DNA of 55,314 nt from Gemmatimonadaceae bacterium (GCA_025453855.1 JALOPO010000001.1:1-55314), one strand, 5' to 3'. Numbered from the stretch's first letter, positions 44,190 to 52,878 are shown. Numbers and translations are program-made. The notes: generated from the sequence alone by a model not told the origin.

Positions 44190-44570
44190 TCAGCCGCGCG
44201 GCGGCGGATCGGCGCGTTCGAGGAGGGGCGTGGCCGGGGGGCGCAGGCCGTGCGCGTCCGCGAGCGACGACGGACGCGGTGCGGACGCGTCCACGGCACA
44301 TCGCACGACCTCGGCGGCCGCAAGGACGCTGCACCCGCCGCTCATCGGGCAACCGCACGATCCGTAGTCCTGCATCGGCGGCGCGTGGGGTCCCGGCGCA
44401 TGCGTGTCACTCGGCCCGTGAACGCCCCCCACCGCCGCGGGCACGCCCGTGGCGTCCAGCGATGCGTGCGTCGCGGTGCCCGACGCCGCGCCGCAATGCG
44501 CCGACGGCGCCGACCATGCCATGGCGGCGACGGCGAGCAGGAGCAGCGCGAGGAGGCGACGGAACGCCAC
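44190..44570 (-). CDS. Exported Cys/His-containing small protein, first gene of the Cus operon
   Basis: A 126-residue protein with a signal peptide (FRRLLALLLLAVAAMAWSAPSA). The mature part has a His-rich stretch (HAPGPHAPP), a CGCPMSGGC block and further Cys. It is probably a periplasmic copper-binding protein. The GTG at 44570 has no ribosome site, but it lies just before the signal peptide and downstream of the BlaI-type operator; a frame open to 44717 would start upstream of that operator. It is transcribed with cusCBA. Confidence 0.6.
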   Translation of the reverse strand: MAFRRLLALLLLAVAAMAWSAPSAHCGAASGTATHASLDATGVPAAVGGVHGPSDTHAPGPHAPPMQDYGSCGCPMSGGCSVLAAAEVVRCAVDASAPRPSSLADAHGLRPPATPLLERADPPPRG

Positions 44571-44667
44571 GGGGGGCAGGGGCGGAGACTGGGGTCCGGC
44601 GCGAGCGCGCCGGCGGGCCTGCGGTGCTGCGCATCCGGCGAGGCGGCCCGTGGCGCCCGGTGCGCGT

Positions 44668-44686
44668 GCTTTACGAACGATAAAGC
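44668..44686. promoter_or_regulatory. BlaI-type operator GCTTTA-N7-TAAAGC (divergent)
   Basis: A perfect 6-bp inverted repeat with a 7-bp spacer lies between the Cus operon and the blaI-like gene, in a short AT-rich patch. The same dyad with one change is found at 46649. It is the likely operator through which the BlaI-like protein represses both directions. Confidence 0.7.
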
Positions 44687-44725
44687 GCCCGGTAGTTTCC
44701 GCAACGCACCCCCCCACGCCGAGCC

Positions 44726-45217
44726 ATGAGCCCCGTTCGCAAGTCGACGCCCCACGGGTGTGAGCCGGCCCGGCCGCCTCACCTGCAGGACACGATCCGC
44801 CTCTCCGCCGACGGCCTCGCGAAGGTTCTCGGCGACCTCGAGGCGCGGGTGCTCGAGGCCGTCTGGGCGCTGGGCACGCCGGCGCCGGCGCGCGCGGTGC
44901 ACGACGTCGTGGTGCGGGAGCATCCCGTGGCGCCGCTCACGGTGACGACCGTGCTCAACAAGCTCGTGGCCAAGCAGCTCCTCGAGCGGCGGAAGGTGCA
45001 CGACCTCCTGCACTACAGCGCGCGGATGACGCGGGACGCCTTCATGGCGCACGTCAGTCGCCGGGTGGCCGAGGGGATCCTGGCGTTCGAGCCCGCGCGC
45101 GTGGCGGCGTCGGTGATCGACGTGATGGCCGAACGTGACCCGGCGCAGCTCGAGGAACTGGAGCGCCTCATCCAGGCGGCCCGGCGGCAGCGGGACGCCG
45201 GAGCCGGGACGCCGTGA
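44726..45217 (+). CDS. BlaI/MecI/CopY-family repressor
   Basis: A 163-residue protein with the BlaI winged helix: GDLEARVLEAVWALGTPAPARAVHDVV, recognition helix region PLTVTTVLNKLVAKQLLERR, then a C-terminal dimerisation helix pair (ARVAASVIDVMAERDPAQLEELERLI). Family proteins are dimeric repressors removed by proteolysis (BlaI, MecI) or by metal (CopY). It carries no CopY-type Cys pair at its end, so removal by the protease encoded next is more likely. The stop overlaps the protease start as GTGA. The context, between two copper operons, points to copper control. Confidence 0.88.
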   Translation: MSPVRKSTPHGCEPARPPHLQDTIRLSADGLAKVLGDLEARVLEAVWALGTPAPARAVHDVVVREHPVAPLTVTTVLNKLVAKQLLERRKVHDLLHYSARMTRDAFMAHVSRRVAEGILAFEPARVAASVIDVMAERDPAQLEELERLIQAARRQRDAGAGTP

Positions 45218-46281
45218 TCCCCGACGCCGACGCGCCGGCGCCTGCGCTTCGCATCCGGGAGCAGCGGCGTCGCCGCCTGCTGCTGCTCGCGCTCGCGACG
45301 GCGCTGCTCGCGAGCCTGACGCCCATCGTCGGCAAGCACCTCGTCGGCCTCGCCCATCAGCCGCTCACGGGGATCGACCACATCGGCGCACTCTGCCTCG
45401 TGGCGTTGCACCTGATCGTCGCCCCGGTGCACGAGGGCCTGCACCTGCTGGTCGGTGCCGGTGTCGTGTACGCCATCGCGGACCGCGCGCACGCCTGGTG
45501 GCGCGCCCGACGCGTGCTCGCGCCGCTGCCGCAGCAGCCGCCCATGCCGGGCGACCCGTTCGCGCTCGCGTGCGAGACGGCAGGGGTGCCGTCACGCCAC
45601 GTCTGCATCGTCGACGGCCTCCCGGTGCCCGCCTTCACGGCCGGATGGCTCAGGCCCGTGATCTACGTGGCCCGCGCCCTGGGCGACGGACCGGCCGCCT
45701 TGCCGCGCGAGCAGCTGGCGGCCGTGCTGGCGCACGAGGGGTCGCATCGCACGCGGCGCGATCCGCTGCGCCTCTTCGCGCTGCGGGCGCTCTCGAAGGC
45801 GCTCTTCTGGCTCCCCGGCCTAAGCGCGCTCACGGACGACGTGGCGGACGAGGCGGAGATCCGCGCCGACGACGCCGCGATCCGGGTCGTCGACCGCCTC
45901 TCGCTCGCCTCGGCGCTCGTCGCGCTCGGGCGATGGGACACCGCACGGGCCGGCGTGCCGGCGATGACGATGGGCGTCGGCTTCGTGCGTCCCGACCTGC
46001 TCGACCGTCGTGTGCGGCGGCTCGCGGGCGCCGACGCCGTGCTCGGCTCGCGGCTCTCGCGTGGGTCGGTCGCCTCGGCGGCCTGCCTCGTGGCGCTCGC
46101 GTGGACCTCGGGGCTGGTGGACGTGCACGGCCTCGCGCACCCGGCGACCGCCTCCGCGGTGGAGGCGCACTGCCACCACCTGCACGGGTCGCCGTGGGGG
46201 CACCTGTTCTGCCGGGCGGGCGTAGCCGGACCGGTGCTTCCGGCGACCGGCACCGACTGCCCCCACCGGTTCCACCCATGA
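45214..46281 (+). CDS. BlaR1/MecR1-type M56 membrane metalloprotease with metal-binding tail
   Basis: A 355-residue membrane protein with three N-terminal hydrophobic segments (about 21-38, 55-70 and 76-90). The zinc-protease motif HEGSH is at 174-178 and DEAEIRADDAA (about 210) could supply the third ligand. This is the M56 (BlaR1) protease domain. The usual extracytoplasmic penicillin-binding domain is missing. Instead, after a last hydrophobic segment (about 292-305), the final 39 residues contain seven His and three Cys (HCHHLHG, GHLFC, DCPHRFHP). The tail probably senses copper or another metal and triggers cleavage of the BlaI-like repressor. GTG start with GTGA overlap to the repressor gene. 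Confidence 0.82.
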   Translation: MIPDADAPAPALRIREQRRRRLLLLALATALLASLTPIVGKHLVGLAHQPLTGIDHIGALCLVALHLIVAPVHEGLHLLVGAGVVYAIADRAHAWWRARRVLAPLPQQPPMPGDPFALACETAGVPSRHVCIVDGLPVPAFTAGWLRPVIYVARALGDGPAALPREQLAAVLAHEGSHRTRRDPLRLFALRALSKALFWLPGLSALTDDVADEAEIRADDAAIRVVDRLSLASALVALGRWDTARAGVPAMTMGVGFVRPDLLDRRVRRLAGADAVLGSRLSRGSVASAACLVALAWTSGLVDVHGLAHPATASAVEAHCHHLHGSPWGHLFCRAGVAGPVLPATGTDCPHRFHP

Positions 46282-46321
46282 GACGGCCTTGGCCTCGGTG
46301 TGGGCCGCCAGTTGTGCCGTA

Positions 46322-46366
46322 TACCCCCGGGGGGTACATTCGCCGGAGATACCCGGTGGGGGTATC
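46322..46366. promoter_or_regulatory. Two CsoR-type operator boxes before the copZ-like gene
   Basis: TACCCCC-G-GGGGGTA (46322-46336) and GATACCC-N5-GGGTATC (46348-46366) are inverted repeats of the kind bound by CsoR/RcnR-family repressors. They end 21 bp before the ATG of the chaperone gene. No csoR gene is present in the window. Confidence 0.75.
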
Positions 46367-46387
46367 CGTCCTCCAGCTGGAGCCCTG

Positions 46388-46612
46388 ATGTCGTACTACG
46401 ATCTGACCATCGCCGGCATGACCTGCGCGCACTGCGTGCGTGGCGTCTCCGCGGCCCTCGCCCGTGTGCCCGGCCTCGTGGTCGAGCACGTGAGTGTGGG
46501 GCATGCCCGGGTTCGGGCATCGACGACGCTCGCCGTCGATTCGATCCGCGAGGCCGTCGAGGCGGCCGGCTACACCCTGACCGCCGTCGAGGCGGGTGGC
46601 GTCGCCACCTGA
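46388..46612 (+). CDS. Heavy-metal-associated copper chaperone (CopZ-like)
   Basis: A 74-residue HMA protein: YDLTIAGMTCAHCVRGVSAAL gives the fold start with GMTCAHC (10-16), followed by VEHVSVGHARVRA and IREAVEAAGYTLT. The two Cys bind Cu(I) for delivery to transporters or sensors. The ATG at 46388 directly precedes the conserved strand; a frame open from 46289 lies over the operators. It stands alone between the protease gene and the next copper operon and has its own CsoR-type control region. Confidence 0.92.
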   Translation: MSYYDLTIAGMTCAHCVRGVSAALARVPGLVVEHVSVGHARVRASTTLAVDSIREAVEAAGYTLTAVEAGGVAT

Positions 46613-46648
46613 ACGGCACACCATTCGCGCGAGTCGTCGCGCGCCTCG

Positions 46649-46667
46649 GCTTTATCCACCGTAAAGA
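46649..46667. promoter_or_regulatory. BlaI-type operator GCTTTA-N7-TAAAGA
   Basis: The same dyad as at 44668-44686 with the same 7-bp spacer and one changed end base. It lies 50 bp before the first gene of the long copper operon. Confidence 0.65.
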
Positions 46668-46717
46668 CACCGGCTGCCGTCCCGGGCGGCCGGCACGAGC
46701 ACCCCGACTCCACGTCC

Positions 46718-47554
46718 ATGCCCCACCAGTCCCGTCGTCTCGCCCTGGTCGCTGCCGCCCTGCTCTCCGCGAGGGCGTCGCTCGGCGCGCAGACCGACTA
46801 CTTCAACACCGACGCCGGCCGCCCGCTGACCATCGAGGACGCGTACGCGCTCGAGCGACGGTCCATCGAGATCCAGGGCGCCCCCCTGCGCCTCGAACGC
46901 ATCCGCGGCGGACAGTACCGCTGGGGGATCGAACCCGAGCTGTCCGTCGGCCTCTTCCCGCGCACGCAGATCGAGATCGGTGTCCCACTGGTGTTCGTCG
47001 ACGACCCGTCGCGCGGCGACCGGCGCGCGGGTGCGGCGGGCGTCGACATGTCGGTGCTCTACAACCTCAACCGCGAGACGAGTCTCCCGGCGTTCGCCGT
47101 CGGCGTCGGGGCGCTGCTCCCCGCGGGCTCGCTCGGGCCGCGTGATCCGTACGGCAACGCCAAGGTGGTCATGACCCGCACCTTCCCCGCGTTCCGCGTG
47201 CACGCGAACGCGCAGGCCACGTTCGGCCCGCGCCTGTCGCTGCCGGCTGGGTCGCCCGATCCCGTGGGCGGCAACACGCTCGAGCTCTCGCGCTGGCTCG
47301 CGGGCGTCGCGGTCGACCGCACGCTGCCGCTCCGCTCGATGCTGCTCGCGGCCGAGGTCTTCGCCCGCGCGCCGCTCGTGCGCGGGCAGCCGCTCGAGTG
47401 GAACGCGGGCGTCGGCACGCGCTGGCAAGCCAACGTGCGCTGGGCGATGGACGCCGGCGTCGGTCGTCACCTCACCGGCGACGACCGCGGCTGGTACCTG
47501 ACGCTCGGCGGCGCCTACGCGATGGGCTGGCCGTGGCGCCCCGCGCGACGCTGA
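46718..47554 (+). CDS. Outer-membrane beta-barrel protein (phenol-MetA/transporter-like)
   Basis: A 278-residue exported protein: signal peptide ending SLGAQ (about residue 25), then ERRSIEIQGAPLRLERIRGGQYRWGIEPELSVGLFPRTQIEIGVPL, alternating amphipathic strands and a C-terminus ending in an aromatic-rich strand (YLTLGGAYAMGWPW). The plan is that of the MetA-pathway/'transporter' outer-membrane family (PF13557-like). It is the first gene of the operon behind the BlaI-type operator and may be a copper-related outer-membrane protein in the manner of CopB/PcoB. The precise role is unknown. Confidence 0.7.
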   Translation: MPHQSRRLALVAAALLSARASLGAQTDYFNTDAGRPLTIEDAYALERRSIEIQGAPLRLERIRGGQYRWGIEPELSVGLFPRTQIEIGVPLVFVDDPSRGDRRAGAAGVDMSVLYNLNRETSLPAFAVGVGALLPAGSLGPRDPYGNAKVVMTRTFPAFRVHANAQATFGPRLSLPAGSPDPVGGNTLELSRWLAGVAVDRTLPLRSMLLAAEVFARAPLVRGQPLEWNAGVGTRWQANVRWAMDAGVGRHLTGDDRGWYLTLGGAYAMGWPWRPARR

Positions 47555-47592
47555 GACGCCGTCCCCTTCCTTCGACTTCCGAGAGACGTTCC

Positions 47593-49218
47593 ATGCGCCG
47601 CATCCGTCGACTGTCCCACCAGCTCGTCGCCGCGCTCGTCGTGGCGGTGCTGCCGACCCGCGCCGCGACGGCGCAGTGGTCGCAGGTCTACGAGCAGTTC
47701 TACCTGCAGGCCCCGCACAACTGGACCTTCCGCACCGAATACTCGCATGCGGATCGCCTCTTCAACGCCTTCGACTACGGCCACGCGATCCTCTACGAGA
47801 CGCTGTGGCGGAAGCCCGACGCGCCCGCGTCGCGGCTCGAGGAGAAGGAGTACGCGTTCCTCGTCAACCGCGTGCTGGTGCGCCCGCCGCGCAACCCGCT
47901 CGAGGAGGCGGCCATCGAGCCCATGTATGCCCGGCTCGCCCCCGAGGCGAAGATGATGTTCGACTGGGCGCACGTGCTGCACCGCCAGCTCTACGACGTG
48001 CTCGCCGACGAGCGGCTCGACCGGGCGGCGAAGGACCGCGAGGTGCAGCGGATCATCGCGTACTACAAGTCGCGCCCGGACCTGGCCTTCAGCTCGCGGC
48101 CGAAGAGCATGGCGCTGATGCAGGAGCAGCCGTACTCGCTCGCCTTCCGGAAGCGGTACCCGAAGTTCAATGGCCTCATCTGGGGCTACCACTGGCTGCA
48201 GATCGGCCTCTACGAGCCGCTCGTGACGGGGACGACGCGCGAGGCCCGGCAGGCCGGGGTCCGCGCGACGGTGTCGCGCTTCTTCCAGATGCTGCAGGAC
48301 GCGCCGACGCACATGCCGCACCAGATGCCGATGACGCCGGCGGTCGCCCCCGCGTTCGCGGCGCGGTACCCGGAGGCGGGGATCATCTTCGACAACCTGC
48401 ACAGCATGCACGACGTGGTGAGCGACATCCTCACCAACCCGGCGGTGCCGCGCGACCGGAAGCGCGCGGAGATCCTGCGGGCGGCGCGGCTCTTCAAGGA
48501 CGACACGTCGTACGTGATGGGGTCGACCGAGGCGTGGGTCCGCATGTCGCAGCACATGGGGGTCGAGAACATGGGCGGGCCGGCGGTGGGCTTCCTGCCG
48601 TCGATGCCGACGCCCACGGTCACCTACGGCGCCGTGATGACGCACGACGACCGCACGGGGGAGATGACGGGGTTCAAGTACGGGTCGGCGACGGGCGGCG
48701 ATCATGCGGCGCACGGGGCGCCCGTATCGGGCGGTGCCGGCGCCGATGCGCACGCGGGCCACGGGGCAGCGGCGCCGGTTCCGGCACCGGCCGGCGGGCA
48801 CGAGGGACATGCGATGCCGGCGGCGCCGAGCGCGCCGACCGCTCCCGCGGCGGCCGCAGCGGCCGCGTTCCAGCTCCGCATGCTCGGTGACTCGCTCATC
48901 CGCGCGCGGGTGATGGCCGACACGGCGATGCACCGGCTGGCCATGGAGGCGATGCAGGCGATGCCGCCGGAGCAGCGGGCGGAGGTGATGCAGCGCATGC
49001 ACGGGGCCGGGCACGATCACGGCGCGATGCACGGCGCCGCCGGTGCCGCGACCTTTACGCCACCGTCGCGCCGCGGCGCCACCCCGCGCCCGCGTCGCAC
49101 CCCGAAGGCCGCGGCCCCCGGCGGCACGACGCCGCGGGCCGGCGTGTCGAAGCCGGCGGTCCCGACGCCGGCACCCACCCGTGACCCGCACGCCGGTCAC
49201 GGGACGCACCGGCCCTGA
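47593..49218 (+). CDS. Exported Met/His-rich protein of unknown family in the copper operon
   Basis: A 541-residue protein. The signal peptide ends TAQ (about residue 27). A folded domain of about 350 residues is rich in Trp, Tyr, Met and His (WTFRTEYSHADRLFNAFDYGH, FDWAHVLHRQLYDVL, QDAPTHMPHQMPMTP, DNLHSMHDVV). Next comes a low-complexity region with HAAHGAP, HAGHG, GGHEGHAMP and GHDHGAMHG, and then a basic Pro-rich tail ending DPHAGHGTHRP. I do not recognise the folded domain. Conserved-looking His pairs could bind heme or copper. It lies 38 bp after the outer-membrane gene and overlaps the CopC-CopD start by TGATG. It is likely a periplasmic copper-binding or oxidising protein; this is inferred from context and composition only. 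Confidence 0.65.
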   Translation: MRRIRRLSHQLVAALVVAVLPTRAATAQWSQVYEQFYLQAPHNWTFRTEYSHADRLFNAFDYGHAILYETLWRKPDAPASRLEEKEYAFLVNRVLVRPPRNPLEEAAIEPMYARLAPEAKMMFDWAHVLHRQLYDVLADERLDRAAKDREVQRIIAYYKSRPDLAFSSRPKSMALMQEQPYSLAFRKRYPKFNGLIWGYHWLQIGLYEPLVTGTTREARQAGVRATVSRFFQMLQDAPTHMPHQMPMTPAVAPAFAARYPEAGIIFDNLHSMHDVVSDILTNPAVPRDRKRAEILRAARLFKDDTSYVMGSTEAWVRMSQHMGVENMGGPAVGFLPSMPTPTVTYGAVMTHDDRTGEMTGFKYGSATGGDHAAHGAPVSGGAGADAHAGHGAAAPVPAPAGGHEGHAMPAAPSAPTAPAAAAAAAFQLRMLGDSLIRARVMADTAMHRLAMEAMQAMPPEQRAEVMQRMHGAGHDHGAMHGAAGAATFTPPSRRGATPRPRRTPKAAAPGGTTPRAGVSKPAVPTPAPTRDPHAGHGTHRP

Positions 49219-50600
49219 TGCGTCGCCGTCGCACGTCGCTCGCCGTCGCGCTGCTCGTCGCGGCGGCGTCGCGCCTCGAGGCGCACGACCACCTGCGTGC
49301 GTCGACGCCGCGGGAAGGCGAGACGGTCGCGACGGCGCCGACGGCGATCCGCCTGCGCTTCGCGTCTCGTGTCGATCCCACGAGTGCGCACGTGACGCTC
49401 GCCGACGGGGCCGGGCAGGCGTTCGTGCTTCCCGTCGCGCCGGCGCATCCCGACACCGTCGCCGTCCTCGTGGCGACCGTCCCGGCGGGCGCGGCGCCCG
49501 GGGCATGGCGTGTGGCGTGGCGCATCGCGGGGCGTGACGGCCATCCGGTGACGGGTACCCTCCGCATCACGGTGCGGGCGAGCGCACCGGTCGACACGCC
49601 GCGGTGGTCGGCGAGGCCGACGCCGAACGCTGCACCCGCCGACGAGGACGCGTCGCCGGCCTTCGACGCCGGGGCGCCGCTCTACGTGCTCGTGCGCTGG
49701 GGCAGCTACCTCGCCCTGCTCCCGCTCGTCGGCGCCTTCGCGCTGCTGCTCGTCGTCGTGCCACGACTCGCGACCGATGACCGCGAAGCGATGGCCACGA
49801 ACGTCGCACGCGTCGGTCGCGTCGCCGCCGTCGCGCTCCTCGGTGTCGCCGCCGCACGCCTCGTCGCGCAGTCCGTGTCGCTGCACGGTGCGGCAGGTGC
49901 GCTCGACCCGGCGAGCATCGGGAGCGTGCTGCGGTACACGACGTGGGGATGGGCGTGGATCGGACAGGTGGCGGCCGTCGCGCTCGCACTGCTCGTGCTG
50001 CGGCGCCGTCCTCCCACGGGCGCCGTCACACGGGTCGGCGGCATCGTCGTCGCGTCGGCGCTCGGCGTCGCGAGTGCGGCCTCCGGCCATGCCGTGGCGA
50101 GCGAGGCGGGGACGGCGCTGCTCGTGACGGCGGATGCACTCCACACCCTCGGGGCAGGTGCGTGGCTCGGGGCACTCGGTGTACTGCTGGTGGTGGCCGT
50201 GGCACCGGCGCGCCATGACGCTGCCGGCGTCGCCGCCGTCGTCCGTGCGTTCGCCCCTCTCGCGCTCGGGGGCGCCGCGGCACTGGTCGTCAGCGGGGGC
50301 GTGCTCGCGTGGCATCACGTGGGCTCGCTGGCGGCGCTCACCGGTTCCACGTACGGCTGGCTGCTGCTCGGCAAGCTCGGAGTGCTCACCGGGATCGCCG
50401 CGCTCGGAGCCATCAACTGGCGTCGCCTCGGGCCGGCGCTGCCGTCGGCGCCCGCGGTGCGCCTCCTGCGGCGCAGCGTGCGTGGCGAACTCGCCCTGGG
50501 GGCGCTGCTGCTGCTCGTGACCGCCGTGCTCGTCGCCACGCCCACGCCACGCGAAGTCTCCGCAGACGACGCGGCCGCCATCGGCATCGCACCACCGTGA
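49218..50600 (+). CDS. CopC-CopD fusion protein
   Basis: A 460-residue protein. After a signal peptide, the mature chain begins at HDHLRASTPREGETV, the CopC copper-binding start with its N-terminal His. The CopC Ig-like domain runs to about 125 with DGHPVTG as the second His site. Eight hydrophobic helices (about 155-450) form the CopD domain, with conserved HGAAG, GHAVASE, DALHTLGAGAWLG and WHHVG His motifs. CopCD takes up or handles periplasmic copper across the inner membrane. The ATG overlaps the preceding stop (TGATG). Confidence 0.9.
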   Translation: MRRRRTSLAVALLVAAASRLEAHDHLRASTPREGETVATAPTAIRLRFASRVDPTSAHVTLADGAGQAFVLPVAPAHPDTVAVLVATVPAGAAPGAWRVAWRIAGRDGHPVTGTLRITVRASAPVDTPRWSARPTPNAAPADEDASPAFDAGAPLYVLVRWGSYLALLPLVGAFALLLVVVPRLATDDREAMATNVARVGRVAAVALLGVAAARLVAQSVSLHGAAGALDPASIGSVLRYTTWGWAWIGQVAAVALALLVLRRRPPTGAVTRVGGIVVASALGVASAASGHAVASEAGTALLVTADALHTLGAGAWLGALGVLLVVAVAPARHDAAGVAAVVRAFAPLALGGAAALVVSGGVLAWHHVGSLAALTGSTYGWLLLGKLGVLTGIAALGAINWRRLGPALPSAPAVRLLRRSVRGELALGALLLLVTAVLVATPTPREVSADDAAAIGIAPP

Positions 50601-50640
50601 CGTTCGACCGCACCCGCCACGCCGCACTCGAGGACGGACG

Positions 50641-52878
50641 ATGACGCTGCCACACGACCATGGGTCGCACGCGGGACACGGACCGGGACACGAGCACGCG
50701 CGCCACGCAGCGCCGCCCGCACCGGCGCAGGGTGCCGACCAGCCGCACGCCGCGCACGACGGCTCGTCGGCGGAGACGAGCGCGAGCCTGCACCACGGCG
50801 CGCACGGGGCGCGCGATGCCGGGCGCGCCGGCGCACACGCGAGTGCCGCCGCCGGCGGGATGGCGGCCCACGCCGACGCACACGCCGACCATGGCGCGCA
50901 CGCCGGGCACAGCGTCGCGATGTTCCGGCGACTCTTCGTGATCTCCCTCGTGCTCACCGTGCCGACGCTCGTCTGGGGGCACATGCTGCCGACGGCACTC
51001 GGCGTCCACCCGCCGCGCGTCCCGGGCGCGGCGTGGCTCCCGGCGGTCTTCGGCACCGCCACCTTCGTCGTGGGCGGGCGACCGTTCCTGGGTGGTGCGG
51101 TGCGCGAGCTGCGCGCGCGGCTCCCCGGCATGATGACGCTGATCGCGCTCGCCATCGGCGTGGCGTTCGTGTTCAGCATCGCCGTGACGCTCGGCTTCCC
51201 CGGCATGCCGCTCTGGGAGGAGCTCGCCACGCTGGTGACGATCATGCTGCTCGGGCACTGGCTGGAGATGCGGTCGATCTCGCAGGCGCAGGGGGCGCTC
51301 GGCGAGCTGGCGCGCCTCCTCCCCGACACGGCGGTGCGGGTGACGGGAGGCGGGGGGCTGGAACGTGCCGAGACGGTGCCCATCGCCGCGCTGCGGGTCG
51401 GCGACGTCGTGCTGGTCCGGCCGGGGGCGAGCGTGCCCGCCGACGGGACGGTGCGCAGCGGCACGAGCACCGTCGACGAGGCGATGATCACCGGCGAATC
51501 GGCGCCGGTCGACAAGGCGCCCGGCACGCCGGTGATCGCCGGCACGATCAACGGCACGGGGGCGCTCCGGGTCGTGGTCACGGGAACGGGCGACGCAACG
51601 GCGCTCGCCGGGATCATGCGCCTCGTCGCCGATGCGCAGGCGTCGCGCTCGCGCGCGCAGGCACTCGCGGACCGGGCGGCGTACTGGCTCACCTTCATCG
51701 CGCTCGGCGCCGGCGTCGCGACACTCGTCGCGTGGCTCGCGGCCGGGGCGTCGCCGGCGTACGCCATCGAGCGCTTCGTCACCACGCTCGTCATCGCCTG
51801 TCCGCACGCGCTCGGGCTCGCGATCCCCCTCGTGCTCGCGATCTCGACGACGCTCGGCGCGCGCGCCGGGCTGCTCGTCCGCGACCGGCGTGGCCTCGAG
51901 GAGGCGCGGTCACTGACGGCGGTCGTATTCGACAAGACGGGCACGCTGACGCTGGGCGAGCACCGCGTGGTCGCGATGCGCACCGACGGCTCGCTCGACG
52001 ACGACGCGGCCCTCGCGCTCGCCGCCGGTGTGGAGCGGGACGCCGAGCATCCGGTGGCCCGCGCCATCGTGCGCAGCGCCGAGGCGCGCGGGGTGGCCCT
52101 TGCATCGTCGTCGGCGTTCGAGGCGATCCCGGGGCGTGGCGTGCGCGCCCAGGTGGGTGGGCGGCGTCTGGCCGGCGGTGGCCCCAACCTGCTCGCGGCG
52201 TTGGGCGTCACGCCGACGCCGCCGTTCGTCGCGTTCGCGCAGGAGGCGGCGGCGCGGGGGCAGGGCGTCGTGTATCTGGTGGACGAGTCGGACACCCCGA
52301 CGGTGCGGGCGGCGTTCGCGGTCGCCGACGCCGTGCGCCCGGAGTCGGCCGAGGCGGTGCGCGCACTGCACGCCGAGGGGATCGAGGTGGTGATGCTCAC
52401 GGGCGACGCGACCGCGGTCGCCGAAGGCGTCGCGCGCGACCTCGGCATCGACACCGTGCTCGCCCAGGTGCTGCCCGAGGAGAAGGCGGCGCACATCGCC
52501 GCACTGCAGCGGCAGGGGAAGCGCGTCGCCATGGTGGGTGACGGCGTGAACGACGCCCCGGCGCTGGTGCAGGCGGACGTGGGCGTGGCCATCGGCGCGG
52601 GGACAGGGGTGGCCGTGGAGGCCGGGGACGTGGTGCTCGTGCGCAGCGATCCGCGCGACGTGCCCCGCATGATCCGCCTGAGCCGCGCGTCGTACCGCAA
52701 GATGATCCAGAACCTCTGGTGGGCGACCGGCTACAACGTCGTCGCCATCCCGCTGGCCGCCGGAGTGCTCGCCCCCTGGGGCGTCGTGCTCACGCCGGCG
52801 ATGGGGGCGGTGCTCATGTCGGTGAGCACCGTGGTCGTCGCCATCAACGCCCAGCTCCTGCGCCGCCTGCGGCTGTGA
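50641..52878 (+). CDS. copB: Copper P1B-3 ATPase, CopB type
   Basis: A 745-residue P-type ATPase. The first 95 residues are a His-rich metal-binding tail with many HxH groups and no HMA domain. The helix-4 motif is CPH (387-389), which defines the P1B-3 (CopB, Cu(II)/Ag) group. Other marks: TGES in ITGESAPVDK, DKTGT (D431), EHPVARA and GDGVNDAPALVQADVG. It exports copper from the cytoplasm. It starts 40 bp after the CopCD gene and its stop may overlap the following gene by GTGA. Confidence 0.95.
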   Translation: MTLPHDHGSHAGHGPGHEHARHAAPPAPAQGADQPHAAHDGSSAETSASLHHGAHGARDAGRAGAHASAAAGGMAAHADAHADHGAHAGHSVAMFRRLFVISLVLTVPTLVWGHMLPTALGVHPPRVPGAAWLPAVFGTATFVVGGRPFLGGAVRELRARLPGMMTLIALAIGVAFVFSIAVTLGFPGMPLWEELATLVTIMLLGHWLEMRSISQAQGALGELARLLPDTAVRVTGGGGLERAETVPIAALRVGDVVLVRPGASVPADGTVRSGTSTVDEAMITGESAPVDKAPGTPVIAGTINGTGALRVVVTGTGDATALAGIMRLVADAQASRSRAQALADRAAYWLTFIALGAGVATLVAWLAAGASPAYAIERFVTTLVIACPHALGLAIPLVLAISTTLGARAGLLVRDRRGLEEARSLTAVVFDKTGTLTLGEHRVVAMRTDGSLDDDAALALAAGVERDAEHPVARAIVRSAEARGVALASSSAFEAIPGRGVRAQVGGRRLAGGGPNLLAALGVTPTPPFVAFAQEAAARGQGVVYLVDESDTPTVRAAFAVADAVRPESAEAVRALHAEGIEVVMLTGDATAVAEGVARDLGIDTVLAQVLPEEKAAHIAALQRQGKRVAMVGDGVNDAPALVQADVGVAIGAGTGVAVEAGDVVLVRSDPRDVPRMIRLSRASYRKMIQNLWWATGYNVVAIPLAAGVLAPWGVVLTPAMGAVLMSVSTVVVAINAQLLRRLRL

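Noticed and set aside
44726..46281. Beta-lactam resistance regulator pair
   Set aside because: No penicillin-binding domain and no beta-lactamase gene nearby; the neighbours are copper genes.
49197..52700. Open frame of 1167 codons opposite CopCD and CopB
   Set aside because: Antisense shadow rich in Ser/Ala/Arg; both sense genes have full catalytic motifs.
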